Source: Nesterenkonia marinintestina (GTDB taxonomy: Bacteria; Actinomycetota; Actinomycetes; Actinomycetales; Micrococcaceae). From it: a stretch of DNA of 64,000 nucleotides. This document shows, piece by piece, positions 26,036 through 35,256 of the stretch. A program made the translations under genes and the position numbers. How positions within the stretch are numbered: position 1 is the first letter of the stretch; each line of letters opens with the position of its first letter. The notes under the pieces are model-generated. The model had not been told where the DNA came from. It saw nothing but the letters and a program-made list of their open reading frames with translations, and ran no database searches. Location: NCBI RefSeq assembly GCF_025420485.1, contig NZ_JAOEFD010000003.1:124001-188000 (forward strand). Reading direction: 5' to 3'.

Positions 26036-27283
26036 TCAGGGACCGACGTCCGTCGTGACGTCCCTTCCGGCACGGAGTCCTACGACCGTCTGGACCACGG
26101 CCACCGCCGCGAAGGTGAGGAGCACGATGCTCCAGGACTCGACCGCCCCGTACAGCGCACCGGCGAGGAACGGCCCCAGCGCCGCCGACGTGTAGCCGAT
26201 GCCCTGAGCCATGCCTGAGAGGCGGGCCGCGTCGAAGGAGTCGCCGCTGCGCAGTCCCACCAGGGAGAGCGCCACCATGAGAGTCGTCCCTGAGGCGACC
26301 CCACCGATCAGTGTCCAGACGGGATAGAGTTCCGGCACCAGGGCGAACCCCGTCAGCGCCGCCGTCATGGAGCATCCCAGCGCAAGGATCACCCCGCGCT
26401 GATCCCGGGTGCGCTGCATGATCGATCCGACGACCAGACTGCCCGCCACTCCGACCGCCTGGTAGGCCGCAAGCGCCCAACCCGCGACGTCGGCGTCCAC
26501 GCCGTCGTCGACGAGCACGGAGACGAACCAGGTGAGCATGAAGTAGAAGATCGAGGACTGGAGCCCGAAGAACGCTGTGACCTGCCAGGCCACCGCGGAG
26601 GTCCACATCGTCGGCCTCCGAGAAGGCGTCGAGCCCGGGCCGACTCGGATCGGACTCGGTTCCGAGCCGGTCGGCGATCGCCGCACATCCCTGCGCAGGT
26701 CGCCGCGCAGCGCCCAGACTGCGGCACCGAGCACCGCCCAGAGCCCGGTGAGCATCAGGGCCGGAGCCCATCCGACGGCCGCGGCCAGGGGTACTGCGGC
26801 CGCCGAGCCTACGGCGGCGCCGGCGACCATCGTCGCCGCGTAGAGCCCGGTCATCAGCGACACGCGGTCAGGAAAGTCCCGTTTGACGACCGCGGGGACG
26901 AGGACGTTGGCCACGGCGATCGCCGCCCCGATGATGACCGTGCCCAGATAGAGGCCGACGAGACCTCCGATCCCGGCGTGCGCCTGAGAAGGGCCGGCGG
27001 CCAACACGGGCAGGCTCCGCACCCCGGTGCCGAGGGCGAGCAGCACCATGGCGACGAGTATGCACCGCTCCACTCCGATACGTGCTGAGACCGCATGCAC
27101 CCCCGGCGACACCAGCCCGAGGGTCAGCACCGGCAGCCCGCCGAGCAGTCCGAGCATGATCGGATCGAGTCCGGCGTCCTCACCGATGGTCTCGACGAGC
27201 GGGCCGACGACTGTGATCGCCGGCCGCAGATTCGCCGCGACGATCAGCACCGTGGCCACCAGCAGCAGCCGGCCGCCCCTCAT
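26036..27283 (-). CDS. MFS transporter, CynX/NimT-like
   Basis: Membrane protein of 415 residues with about 12 predicted helices in two halves, split near residue 200 by a basic and serine-rich loop. The start LLVATVLIVAANLRPAITVVGPLVE matches the cyanate permease (CynX) and nitroimidazole resistance (NimT) group of the major facilitator superfamily; NLRPAIT is the recurrent signature. Substrate cannot be deduced. The ATG overlaps the ahpE stop by four bases (ATGA), so it is in one operon with ahpE and DUF3052, although it is not a normal partner of those genes and looks like an insertion between ahpE and the ole region. Confidence 0.85.
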   Translation of the reverse strand: MRGGRLLLVATVLIVAANLRPAITVVGPLVETIGEDAGLDPIMLGLLGGLPVLTLGLVSPGVHAVSARIGVERCILVAMVLLALGTGVRSLPVLAAGPSQAHAGIGGLVGLYLGTVIIGAAIAVANVLVPAVVKRDFPDRVSLMTGLYAATMVAGAAVGSAAAVPLAAAVGWAPALMLTGLWAVLGAAVWALRGDLRRDVRRSPTGSEPSPIRVGPGSTPSRRPTMWTSAVAWQVTAFFGLQSSIFYFMLTWFVSVLVDDGVDADVAGWALAAYQAVGVAGSLVVGSIMQRTRDQRGVILALGCSMTAALTGFALVPELYPVWTLIGGVASGTTLMVALSLVGLRSGDSFDAARLSGMAQGIGYTSAALGPFLAGALYGAVESWSIVLLTFAAVAVVQTVVGLRAGRDVTTDVGP

Positions 27284-27813
27284 CCCGCCCTGCGCAGCAG
27301 GTCCACGGTTCGATCCGGGTCGCGCGCCTCACCCGCCCCGGAGGTCTGCACCGCGGTGACGGTCAGCTCCGGATCGAGGACCACCGTGAGGCGCCCGGCG
27401 GCGCCGCGGGCCGGGTCGAAGCAGCCGTAGGACTCGGAGATCGCACCATGGGGCCAGAAGTCGCTGAGCAGGGTCAGGCCGAGCGGACCGTCGGCGTGAC
27501 CGCGGCCGGAGGACACGAGCTCCTCGGCGTAGGCGCGCAGGGTGTGCATCGCATCGCAGCTGACCCCCACCACACGGGCACCGGCCCGTTCGATCAGACT
27601 CCGGCGAGCATGCAGGGCGGCCAGCTCACCCCCGCAGATCCTGCTGAAGGCGAAGGGGAAGAAGACCAGCGCCGAGGGACCGCCGGCGAGATCCTCGAGC
27701 CGCAGGTCCTCTCCGTGGTGGGTGCGTCCGGCGAAGCCCGGGGCCGTCGTGCCGGGCTCCGGGGGGCGGGTCGGCGCCGGGAGGCCGGGAGAGGCTCCGG
27801 CGGCGGCGCTCAC
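27280..27813 (-). CDS. ahpE: AhpE-type peroxiredoxin
   Basis: Thiol peroxidase of about 177 residues that reduces hydroperoxides. The fold begins APGFAGRTHHGEDLRLEDL, and the peroxidatic cysteine lies in FFPFAFSRICGGEL, equivalent to the FPLAFTGICQGEL-type site of mycobacterial AhpE. The threonine of the general PxxxTxxC motif is serine here. A second cysteine is in VVGVSCDAMH. GTG 27813 is chosen because it overlaps the DUF3052 stop (GTGA); a longer form from 27843 would run inside DUF3052. This gene next to DUF3052 and aceE is the usual Micrococcales order. Confidence 0.88.
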   Translation of the reverse strand: MSAAAGASPGLPAPTRPPEPGTTAPGFAGRTHHGEDLRLEDLAGGPSALVFFPFAFSRICGGELAALHARRSLIERAGARVVGVSCDAMHTLRAYAEELVSSGRGHADGPLGLTLLSDFWPHGAISESYGCFDPARGAAGRLTVVLDPELTVTAVQTSGAGEARDPDRTVDLLRRAG

Positions 27814-28286
27814 TTGCGCGCCATGAGCTTCGCGGCCGCCCAATCGGCGCTGGCACCGGCGGAGGAGGTCACATGCAGCCCGGCGTTGGTCGCCGCGTCC
27901 TCGATCTCGACCGGCGGCACGTAGCCCTCACGGCCGGAGCGCGGAGTGAAGAGCCAGACGACTCCGCCGTCGTCCAAGGTGGTCAGGCAGTCCATCATGG
28001 CGTCGACCAGGTCCTCGTCCCCGTCGCGGTACCAGAGGATCACGGCGTCGACGACCTCCTGCTCGTCCTCGTCGATCAGCGGCTCCTCCAGGAGCGCCTC
28101 GAGTGCGTCGCGGAACTCGTCGTCGACATCGTCGTCCACGCCGACCTCCTGGACGAGCGACTCACGGGAGAGTCCGAGCTCCTCCAACAGTCCTGAGGTC
28201 TGGACCACGTTCGTGTCGGCGTCGTGGTCCCCCTTGGGACCGGTCTCGACGTTCAGCGGATCCTCGGCGGCGGAAGCCTGACTCAC
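27810..28286 (-). CDS. DUF3052 family protein
   Basis: Very acidic soluble protein of about 158 residues. The C-terminal domain (about residues 28-158) has GLLEELGLSRESLVQEVG, a stretch of aspartates, and LTTLDDGGVVWLFTPRSGR followed by VPPVEIEDAATNAGLHVTSS, typical of DUF3052. Some relatives are annotated as methyltransferase-like without a SAM motif, and none is visible here. GTG 28286 is chosen because AGAGAGGAC lies about eight bases upstream. Divergent from aceE and coupled to ahpE. Function is unknown. Confidence 0.83.
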   Translation of the reverse strand: MSQASAAEDPLNVETGPKGDHDADTNVVQTSGLLEELGLSRESLVQEVGVDDDVDDEFRDALEALLEEPLIDEDEQEVVDAVILWYRDGDEDLVDAMMDCLTTLDDGGVVWLFTPRSGREGYVPPVEIEDAATNAGLHVTSSAGASADWAAAKLMARK

Positions 28287-28395
28287 CTGAGCTGTCCTCT
28301 CTCTCGCTCGGCTCCGACCTCCGGCCGCAGCGCAGTGACGTTCAGCCGCCACGTTACTGGGCCGCCGGCATGACTGGGAAGTACGACACCGCCCC

Positions 28396-28426
28396 ATGAC
28401 AGAGGTGCACGGCGACGCGGTAGAGT
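28396..28426 (+). promoter_or_regulatory. aceE promoter
   Basis: ATGACA (28396-28401) matches the -35 consensus at five of six positions, and TAGAGT (28421-28426) is a fair -10; the spacer is 19 bases. Transcription would start near 28433, giving a leader of about 118 bases before the aceE GTG. Confidence 0.5.
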
Positions 28427-28436
28427 GACATGGATC

Positions 28437-28524
28437 GGTCACCGTGGCCCTGCGCGCAGGGTCACGGTGACCTGCAGCGAAGGGTGCCCCCGGGCCGCCG
28501 CAGGCCGCGTCCGCCCGGGCACCC
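28437..28524 (+). promoter_or_regulatory. Two consecutive hairpins in the aceE leader
   Basis: Hairpin 1 spans 28437-28472 and pairs about 16 base pairs, one of them G-U, around a CGCG tetraloop. Hairpin 2 spans 28482-28524: arms 28482-28495 and 28513-28524 form 12 pairs with a two-base CC bulge. Both lie between the aceE promoter and its ribosome binding site. They could be an attenuator, a protein-binding leader, or, for the first, an operator palindrome overlapping the start of transcription. No known riboswitch core was recognised. Confidence 0.6.
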
Positions 28525-28550
28525 GTCCGCCGACCCCGAAAGAGGTTCAT

Positions 28551-31292
28551 GTGAGCGCCGGTGAAGAGAACTCCCACATCCGCAGCGGTCTGACGAATCA
28601 GCTCCCCGACCGTGACCCGGAGGAGACCAGCGAATGGCTGGAGGCCTTCGACCAGCTGGTCGACGTCCATGGGACGGCTCGGGCCGAGTACATCATCCGC
28701 AGCCTGCTGCAGCGTGCCGGTGCGAAGTCGGTCGGTGTCCCGATGGTCACCACCACCGACTACGTCAACACGATCCCGCAGGACCAGGAGGCCCAGTTCC
28801 CCGGCGACGAGGAGATGGAGCGCCGGTACCGTCGGATCCTCCGGTGGAACGCCGCAGTGATGGTCCACCGGGCCCAGCAGGAGCACATCGGAGTCGGCGG
28901 ACACATCTCCTCCTACGCCGGAGTTTCGACCCTCTACGAGGTCGGGCAGAACCACTTCTTCCGCGGTCCGGACCACGCCGGCGGCGGAGACCAGATCTTC
29001 TTCCAGGGCCACTCCTCCCCCGGGAACTACGCCCGCGCCTACCTGGAGGGCCGACTCAGCGAAGACGAGCTGGACGGCTTCCGCCAGGAGGTCTCAGCGG
29101 CCCCCAACGGGCTGAGCTCCTACCCGCACCCTCGCCTGATGCCCGAGTTCTGGCAGTTCCCCACGGTCTCCATGGGCCTGGGCCCGATGAACGCCATCTA
29201 CCAGGCGCAGTTCAATCGGTACCTCCATAACCGTGGGATCAAGGACACCTCGGACCAGAACGTCTGGGCCTTCCTGGGCGACGGCGAGATGGACGAGCCC
29301 GAGTCGCGGGGCCTGCTGCAGCTGGCGGCCAACGAGAAGCTGGACAACCTGAACTTCGTCATCAACTGCAACCTGCAGCGCCTCGACGGGCCGGTCCGCG
29401 GCAACGGGAAGATCGTCCAGGAGCTCGAGGCCTTCTTCCGCGGTGCGGGCTGGAACGTGATCAAGGTCCTCTGGGGACGCGAATGGGACACGCTGCTCTC
29501 CGAGGACGACGACGGCGAGCTCGTGCGGATCATGAACGAGACCCTCGACGGCGACTACCAGACCTACAAGGCGGAGTCCGGCGAGTTCATCCGCGAGCAC
29601 TTCTTCGGGCGCTCCGAGAAGACCAAGGACATGGTGGCCGAGTACTCCGACGAGGACATCTGGAACCTCAAGCGCGGCGGCCACGACTACCAGAAGGTCT
29701 ACGCGGCATACAAGGAAGCGGTGGACACCAAGGGGCGTCCCACGGTCATCCTGGCCCAGACGGTCAAGGGCTACGGCCTCGGCCCCAGCTTCGAGGGCCG
29801 CAATGCGACCCACCAGATGAAGAAGCTCACCGTGGAGGACCTCAAGAGGTTCCGCGACACCCTGCGCATCCCGCTGAGCGACGAGGACCTGGAGGCGGAC
29901 CCCTACCGCGTGCCGTACTACCACCCCGGTGAGGACGCCGACGAGGTGAAGTACATGCGTGAGCGCACCGAGACCCTCGGAGGTCCGGTGCCGCAGCGTC
30001 GGGTGCCGAAGAACTCTCTGGGGCTGCCCGACGAGAAGGCCTACGCGGCGTCGAAGAAGGGGTCGGGCAAACAGGACGCCGCCACCACCATGGCCTTCGT
30101 GCGTCTGCTGAAGGACCTGATGCGCGACAAGGGCATCGGCAACCGCATCGTCCCCATCGTGCCCGACGAGGCGCGGACCTTCGGTATGGACTCGTTCTTC
30201 TCCACCGCCAAGATCTACAACCCCAAGGGTCAGAACTACCTGGCGGTGGACCGGGAACTGATGCTGTCCTATAAGGAGTCGGCGCAGGGACAGCTGCTCC
30301 ACCCGGGCATCAACGAGGCCGGCTCCACGGCGGCGTTCACCGCTGCCGGCACCTCCTACGCCACCCACGGCGAACCGATGATCCCGTTCTACGTCTTCTA
30401 CTCGATGTTCGGGTTCCAGCGCACCGGCGACTCCTTCTGGGCCGCCGCCGACCAGCTGGCCCGCGGATTCATCATCGGTGCGACCGCGGGGCGGACGACC
30501 CTGACCGGCGAGGGCCTGCAGCACATGGACGGCCACTCCCCCGTGCTCGCCGCGACGAACCCGGCGGTGAAGCACTTCGACCCGGCCTACGGCTACGAGA
30601 TCGCCCACATCGTGGAGAACGGTCTGTACGAGATGTACGGCGACCACGACGGCGACCACGACGTCATGTACTACCTGACGGTGTACAACGAGCCCATCCA
30701 TCACCCGGGCCAGCCCGAGGACCTGGACGTCGAGGGGCTCAAGCGGGGCATCTACCGTCTGTCCCAGTCGGAGACCGACGGCCCGAAGGCCCAGCTGATG
30801 GCCTCGGGCGTGGCCGTACCGTGGATCGTCGAGGCTCAGAAGATCCTGGCCGAGGACTGGGGCGTCAGCGCCGACCTGTGGTCGGTCACCTCCTGGTCGG
30901 AGCTGCGGCGCGAGGCGCTGCGCGTCTCCGAGGAGACGCGTCTGCAGCCGGGGATGGAGCACGGGACGCCGTTCGTCGCCCGGCAGCTCGAGGGCGCGGA
31001 GGGTCCCGTGGTCGCCACCACGGACTTCATGACCCAGGTCCCCGACCAGATCCGGCAGTTCGTGCCGAATCGGTTCGCGACCCTCGGCGCCGACGACTTC
31101 GGATTCTCCGACACCCGCGCGGCCGCCCGTCGCCACTTCCGCATCGACGCCCACTCGGTGGTCGTACGGACTCTGCAGATGCTGGCCGATGACGGCGCGG
31201 TCGACGACGACGCTCCGCAGAAGGCGTTCGAGAAGTACTCGCTGGACGACCCGCGGGCGGGGACCTCCGGCGGAGAGGGCGGGGACGACTGA
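28551..31292 (+). CDS. aceE: Pyruvate dehydrogenase E1 component, homodimeric type
   Basis: Decarboxylates pyruvate with thiamin diphosphate and passes the acetyl group to the E2 lipoyl domains; supplies acetyl-CoA to the TCA cycle and fatty-acid synthesis. The 913 residues match the large single-chain AceE of E. coli and actinobacteria, not the alpha2beta2 form. Seen motifs are [32 protein letters not shown], the thiamin motif [12 protein letters not shown] near residue 243 with [14 protein letters not shown], and [21 protein letters not shown] 28551 is preceded by AGAGG. No E2 or E3 gene is nearby. It is followed by the PucR/FasR-type regulator and the fab operon, the standard Micrococcales order. 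Confidence 0.96.
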   Translation: MSAGEENSHIRSGLTNQLPDRDPEETSEWLEAFDQLVDVHGTARAEYIIRSLLQRAGAKSVGVPMVTTTDYVNTIPQDQEAQFPGDEEMERRYRRILRWNAAVMVHRAQQEHIGVGGHISSYAGVSTLYEVGQNHFFRGPDHAGGGDQIFFQGHSSPGNYARAYLEGRLSEDELDGFRQEVSAAPNGLSSYPHPRLMPEFWQFPTVSMGLGPMNAIYQAQFNRYLHNRGIKDTSDQNVWAFLGDGEMDEPESRGLLQLAANEKLDNLNFVINCNLQRLDGPVRGNGKIVQELEAFFRGAGWNVIKVLWGREWDTLLSEDDDGELVRIMNETLDGDYQTYKAESGEFIREHFFGRSEKTKDMVAEYSDEDIWNLKRGGHDYQKVYAAYKEAVDTKGRPTVILAQTVKGYGLGPSFEGRNATHQMKKLTVEDLKRFRDTLRIPLSDEDLEADPYRVPYYHPGEDADEVKYMRERTETLGGPVPQRRVPKNSLGLPDEKAYAASKKGSGKQDAATTMAFVRLLKDLMRDKGIGNRIVPIVPDEARTFGMDSFFSTAKIYNPKGQNYLAVDRELMLSYKESAQGQLLHPGINEAGSTAAFTAAGTSYATHGEPMIPFYVFYSMFGFQRTGDSFWAAADQLARGFIIGATAGRTTLTGEGLQHMDGHSPVLAATNPAVKHFDPAYGYEIAHIVENGLYEMYGDHDGDHDVMYYLTVYNEPIHHPGQPEDLDVEGLKRGIYRLSQSETDGPKAQLMASGVAVPWIVEAQKILAEDWGVSADLWSVTSWSELRREALRVSEETRLQPGMEHGTPFVARQLEGAEGPVVATTDFMTQVPDQIRQFVPNRFATLGADDFGFSDTRAAARRHFRIDAHSVVVRTLQMLADDGAVDDDAPQKAFEKYSLDDPRAGTSGGEGGDD

Positions 31293-31358
31293 GCCTCGGC
31301 GCCGCCGTACGGCGGGGTGTCCACCGGCGACCGGACCGGCGGGCACCCCACCATCGCT

Positions 31359-31406
31359 TTGTGGGAAGAGTACAACTGGCCGGTCACCGAACAGTGGGCA
31401 TAGGCT
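31359..31406 (+). promoter_or_regulatory. Operator and promoter of the PucR/FasR-type regulator
   Basis: TTTGTGGGA-N5-ACAA lies at about 31358-31375, and the same pattern occurs upstream of fabD. A -10-like TAGGCT at 31401-31406 is followed by seven bases and the ATG at 31414, so this transcript may be leaderless and the operator would sit near the -35 region. Autoregulation is inferred. Confidence 0.5.
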
Positions 31407-31413
31407 CCCTGTC

Positions 31414-32592
31414 ATGACCGTCGACGACGCTCCGCGGGAGCAGCTGACCTCGATGCTCTCCGACGACGCCCTGGACAGGCTCCGTGCCCACGTCGGCACC
31501 CTGACCACGGCGGTGAACCGGCACCTCGAGGCGGCTCTGCCCTGGTACATGCAGCTGACCACCGATGAGCGGGCGTCGCTGCGTCTGATCGCCCAGCGCG
31601 GCATCCAGGGACTCCTGAACTGGCTGGAGAACCCGGAGTCCCGTCACATGCCGCTGGTGAACGACCTGCTCGGCTCCGCTCCCACGGACCTGATGCGCAG
31701 CATCTCCCTGCAGCGGGCCCTGCAGCTGATCCGCTCCATCGTCGAGGAGGTCGAACGCAGCCTGCCCGGCATGCTGGCCGAGCCGGACCGCCGTCCCATG
31801 CTGGAGGCCATCCTCAGGTACTCCCGGGAGGTGGCCTTCGGCGTCGCCGACGTCTACGCACGCGCGGCCGAGTCCCGGGGGGCCTGGGACTCCCGACTCG
31901 AGGCCCTGCTGGTCGACGCCGTCCTGCGCGCCGAGTCCCGCGACCAGATCGACTCGCGGGCCTCTGCGGTGGGCTGGCGCTCCACCGGCGGGGTGGCCGT
32001 GGTGGTCGGGCGGGCCCCGGTGCAGGCCGACGCGGTGTTCATCTCCGAGCTGCGCCGCCAGTGCGTCCGATTCGCCGCCGACGCCGTCGTCGGGGTCCAG
32101 GGCGACCGGCTGGTGCTGCTGCTCGGCGGGGTGACCGACCTGCAGGAGGGGCTGGCACGGGTGATGCCGCGCTTCGGCGACGGCTCGGTGGTGTACTCGA
32201 CCACGGACCGTCCGATCAGCGAGGCACCGCCCTGCGCCCAGGCCGCGAACTCGGGGTTCTCAGCCGTCGCGGCCTGGCGGCGCGCCCCGAACCCGGCCGC
32301 CGCGGAGGACCTGCTCCCCGAGCGCGCCCTGGCCGGCGACGAGGCGGCCAGGGCGGCTCTGCGCCGCGGAGTCTTCGAGGTCCTCGAGTCCGCCGGCAAT
32401 GCGCTGCTGGAGACGGTCGGAGCCTACGTCGAGGACGGCCACTCGCTGGAGGCCACGGCGCGGGAGCTGTTCGTCCATCCGAACACCGTGCGCTATCGGC
32501 TGCGCAGGGTCTGCGACCTCACCGGGTGGGATCCCACCGAACCGCGCGACGCCTACGTCCTGCAGACCGCTCTGGCGGTGGGTCGCCTGTAG
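31414..32592 (+). CDS. fasR: PucR-family regulator, FasR-like (fatty acid synthesis)
   Basis: DNA-binding protein of 392 residues. The C-terminal about 55 residues are the PucR-type helix-turn-helix: HSLEATARELFVHPNTVRY leads into RLRRVCDLTGWDPTEPRDA. The central region (about residues 150-270) resembles a degenerate GGDEF-like sensor (VVVGRAPVQADAVFISEL, then DRLVLLLGG). The N-terminal domain is helical. A homologue directly upstream of fabD in Streptomyces (FasR) activates the fab genes. Position, family and the shared upstream element support the same role here. ATG 31414 is selected by its -10 box. Confidence 0.85.
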   Translation: MTVDDAPREQLTSMLSDDALDRLRAHVGTLTTAVNRHLEAALPWYMQLTTDERASLRLIAQRGIQGLLNWLENPESRHMPLVNDLLGSAPTDLMRSISLQRALQLIRSIVEEVERSLPGMLAEPDRRPMLEAILRYSREVAFGVADVYARAAESRGAWDSRLEALLVDAVLRAESRDQIDSRASAVGWRSTGGVAVVVGRAPVQADAVFISELRRQCVRFAADAVVGVQGDRLVLLLGGVTDLQEGLARVMPRFGDGSVVYSTTDRPISEAPPCAQAANSGFSAVAAWRRAPNPAAAEDLLPERALAGDEAARAALRRGVFEVLESAGNALLETVGAYVEDGHSLEATARELFVHPNTVRYRLRRVCDLTGWDPTEPRDAYVLQTALAVGRL

Positions 32593-32611
32593 ACTCTCTG
32601 CCCAGCGACAG

Positions 32612-32638
32612 TTTTGTAGGATCTCGACAAACGTTGTC
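32612..32638 (+). promoter_or_regulatory. fabD operator: shared element plus palindrome
   Basis: TTTGTAGGA-N5-ACAA (32613-32630) repeats the element found upstream of the regulator gene. It overlaps a perfect small palindrome, GACAA-ACG-TTGTC (32626-32638). A -10-like TAGACT occurs further upstream at 32590-32595. These lie about 60-85 bases before the fabD start and are the best candidate binding site for the FasR-like protein. Confidence 0.55.
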
Positions 32639-32697
32639 CGCGAGGTTGGTCCGCGGTTCTCCCGCTGTCGGCCGAGCGCGTATGGAAAGTTGGTAGT

Positions 32698-33636
32698 GTG
32701 CTAGCGATCATCTGCCCGGGACAGGGCTCCCAGTCCGCCGGATTCCTCGCCCCGTGGCTCGAGGACGCCGACTCGCGCGCCGCACTGGAGTCCTATTCGG
32801 AGGCCGCGCAGACGGACCTGGTCCGGCACGGCACCGAGTCCGACGAGGACACCATCCGCGACACCGCCCTCGCCCAGCCCCTGCTGGTGGCCGCCGCGCT
32901 GCTCTCCGCCCGCGCGCTGGGCCTGGCTCCGGCGAACCGGGAGGCGGCGCCGTCGCCGAACAGCCTGGTCGCCGGGCACTCGGTCGGGGAGATCCCGGCC
33001 GCCGCACTGGCCGGAGTCCTCACCGAGGAGGAGGCCCTGCGGCTCATCCGGGTGCGGGCCGCCGGCATGGCCGAGGCGGCCGCGGCGACCCCGACCTCGA
33101 TGGCCGCCGTCCTCGGCGGCGTCGAGGAGCAGGTCCTGGAGGCCATCGGGGCGGCCGGACTGACGCCGGCGAACCGGAACGCCCCGGGCCAGATCGTCGC
33201 GGCCGGAACGGTCGAGCAGATCGCAGCCCTCTCCGAGCAGCCCCCGGCCCGGGCCAAGGTGGTCCCGCTGAAGGTCGCCGGGGCCTTCCACACCGAGCAC
33301 ATGGCGCCCGCGCGGGAGCCGCTGGCCCGCGAGGCGGAGGACTGCTCGCCGCGGGACCCCACCGTGCGGCTGCTGTCCAACCGCGACGGCGAGGTGACAG
33401 ACACCGGAGCGGATGCGCTGGAGCGCATCGTCGGTCAGGTCACCCGGCCCGTGCGCTGGGACCTGTGCATGGAGACCATGGCCTCGCTCGGAGTCACCGG
33501 AGTGCTGGAGCTGCTCCCCGGCGGCACCTTGACCGGCCTGGCCAAGCGCGGACTCCGCGGCACCCCGGCACTGGCGGTGAGGACCCCGGAGGATCTCGAG
33601 GCCGCACGCGGTTTCATCGAGGAGCACACCGCCTGA
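32698..33636 (+). CDS. fabD: Malonyl-CoA:ACP transacylase
   Basis: Loads malonyl groups onto acyl carrier protein for type II fatty-acid synthesis. The 312 residues show ICPGQGSQSAGF at the N-terminus, the serine nucleophile in GHSVGEIPAAA near residue 95, and the catalytic histidine in GAFHTEHM near 200. GGAAAG lies eight bases before the GTG start. First gene of fabD-fabH-acpP-fabF and probably transcribed from the operator region just upstream. Confidence 0.96.
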   Translation: MLAIICPGQGSQSAGFLAPWLEDADSRAALESYSEAAQTDLVRHGTESDEDTIRDTALAQPLLVAAALLSARALGLAPANREAAPSPNSLVAGHSVGEIPAAALAGVLTEEEALRLIRVRAAGMAEAAAATPTSMAAVLGGVEEQVLEAIGAAGLTPANRNAPGQIVAAGTVEQIAALSEQPPARAKVVPLKVAGAFHTEHMAPAREPLAREAEDCSPRDPTVRLLSNRDGEVTDTGADALERIVGQVTRPVRWDLCMETMASLGVTGVLELLPGGTLTGLAKRGLRGTPALAVRTPEDLEAARGFIEEHTA

Positions 33637-33709
33637 GACCGCGCCGGATGCGCCGCCGACGCACCGGAGGACATGTCGTAAGCCAGTGGAGAAGACGAGG
33701 ACCGAGACC

Positions 33710-34762
33710 GTGACCGCCACCCTGAACCAGCCGATCCCCGCGGCCGCCTCCCGACTGATGGGGATGGGCGCCGCCCGCGGCGACCAGATCGTCGACAACG
33801 AACAGATCTGTGAATGGATCGACTCCTCCGACGAGTGGATCCGCCAGCGCACCGGGATCCGCACCCGTCACCGGGCCGCCGAGGACGTCTCCGTCGTCGA
33901 CCTGGCCCATCAGGCCGGAGCCGAGGCCATCTCCGCGGCCGGCCTGGACGGCTCGCAGATCGATGCGGTGCTCGTCTCCACGGTCACCCACCCCTACGCC
34001 ACCCCGTCCGCGGCCGCCGACCTGGCCCACCGGATCGGGGCGACCCCGGCCGCGGCCTTCGACATCTCCGCCGCCTGCGCCGGCTACTGCTACGCCATCG
34101 CCCAGGCCGACGCCCTGGTCCGTTCGGGACTCGCCCGCCACGTGCTGGTCGTCGGCGTGGAGAAGCTCTCCGACTTCATCGACCACCACGAACGCTCGAT
34201 CTCCTTCCTGCTGGCCGACGGGGCCGGCGCCGCGGTGGTGGGCCCCTCCGAGACTCCGGGCATCTCGCCGTCGGTGATCGGATCCGACGGAGACAAGTGG
34301 GGCGCGGTGTCGATGGACGGGTCCCTGCTGCCGCTGCGCGACGCTGTGGCCGAGGTGCGTCGCACGGGCGACCCCTCGCCGCTGACCGCGCCGGAGCGGA
34401 CCCTGTGGCCGACCCTGCGCCAGGACGGCCAGACGGTGTTCCGATGGGCCGTGTGGGAGATGGCCAAGGTCGCCAAGCGGACTCTGGACGAGGCCGGCGT
34501 CACCGCCGAGGACCTCGTCGCCTTCGTCCCGCACCAGGCGAACATGCGCATCATCGATGAGATGGCCAAGCAGTTGCGCCTGCCGGAGCACGTCCACGTC
34601 GGCCGGGACATCGCCGAGGCCGGGAACTCCTCGGCCGCATCGATCCCGCTGGCCACCCATCGTCTGCTGCAGGAGCATCCCGAGCTCTCCGGAGGGCTGT
34701 CCCTGCAGATCGGCTTCGGCGCCGGCCTGGTCTACGGAGCACAGGTGGTGCGCCTGCCGTGA
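33710..34762 (+). CDS. fabH: 3-oxoacyl-ACP synthase III
   Basis: Starts fatty-acid chains by condensing an acyl-CoA primer with malonyl-ACP. About 350 residues. The catalytic triad is clear: cysteine in SAACAGYCYAIAQ near residue 122, histidine in PHQANMRI near 274, and asparagine in GNSSAASIP near 304. The aspartate-tryptophan segment SSDEWIRQRTGIRTRH is typical. GTG 33710 has GAGG nine bases upstream; GTG 33686 is an alternative adding eight residues. In Gram-positive bacteria making branched-chain fatty acids, FabH prefers branched primers; that is likely but not shown by sequence. Confidence 0.95.
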   Translation: MTATLNQPIPAAASRLMGMGAARGDQIVDNEQICEWIDSSDEWIRQRTGIRTRHRAAEDVSVVDLAHQAGAEAISAAGLDGSQIDAVLVSTVTHPYATPSAAADLAHRIGATPAAAFDISAACAGYCYAIAQADALVRSGLARHVLVVGVEKLSDFIDHHERSISFLLADGAGAAVVGPSETPGISPSVIGSDGDKWGAVSMDGSLLPLRDAVAEVRRTGDPSPLTAPERTLWPTLRQDGQTVFRWAVWEMAKVAKRTLDEAGVTAEDLVAFVPHQANMRIIDEMAKQLRLPEHVHVGRDIAEAGNSSAASIPLATHRLLQEHPELSGGLSLQIGFGAGLVYGAQVVRLP

Positions 34763-34899
34763 CCTCCGCGGCGCCCGCGCCGCGACGAGCCGCCGCCGAG
34801 GCGGCCACAGACGTCCCGCTCCCACGGAGCGGACGAAGAGCATCAGGGGACACCTGAGGCCAAGAACGACACAGATGAACCGAGAGAAGGGAACGGCCG

Positions 34900-35145
34900 A
34901 TGGCTGACAAGAACGAGATCCTCACCGGGCTCGCCGAGATCGTCAACGAGGAGACCGGTCTGGAGACCGAGGAGGTCCAGCTCGAGAAGTCCTTCACGGA
35001 GGACCTGGACATCGACTCCATCTCGATGATGACCATCGTGGTCAACGCCGAGGAGAAGTTCGACGTGAAGATCCCGGACGAAGAGGTCAAGAACCTCTCG
35101 ACCGTCGGCGACGCCGTCGACTTCATCGCCGACGCGCAGGGCTGA
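34900..35145 (+). CDS. acpP: Acyl carrier protein
   Basis: Acidic 81-residue carrier of growing acyl chains. The phosphopantetheine attachment serine is Ser40 in EDLDIDSISMM; most bacterial ACPs have DSL, so isoleucine after the serine is a mild variant. Helices flank it as expected (LAEIVNEETGLETEEVQL and VVNAEEKFDVKIPDEEV). AGAAGGGA lies upstream of the ATG. Placed between fabH and fabF as usual. Confidence 0.97.
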   Translation: MADKNEILTGLAEIVNEETGLETEEVQLEKSFTEDLDIDSISMMTIVVNAEEKFDVKIPDEEVKNLSTVGDAVDFIADAQG

Positions 35146-35256
35146 GCCCTCAGCCTCAGTGTCCGCGCGGCGGACGACGTCGCCCGTCGGCGTCGTCCGC
35201 CGCGACCAGCACTCCTGCAACCACAGTTCAGACCACCTGACACCGAAGGTATACCC

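Noticed and set aside
29094-31604. Antisense frame of over 800 codons opposite aceE
   Set aside because: It is a shadow of AceE codon usage; no domain is recognisable and it crosses an intergenic region without any start signals.
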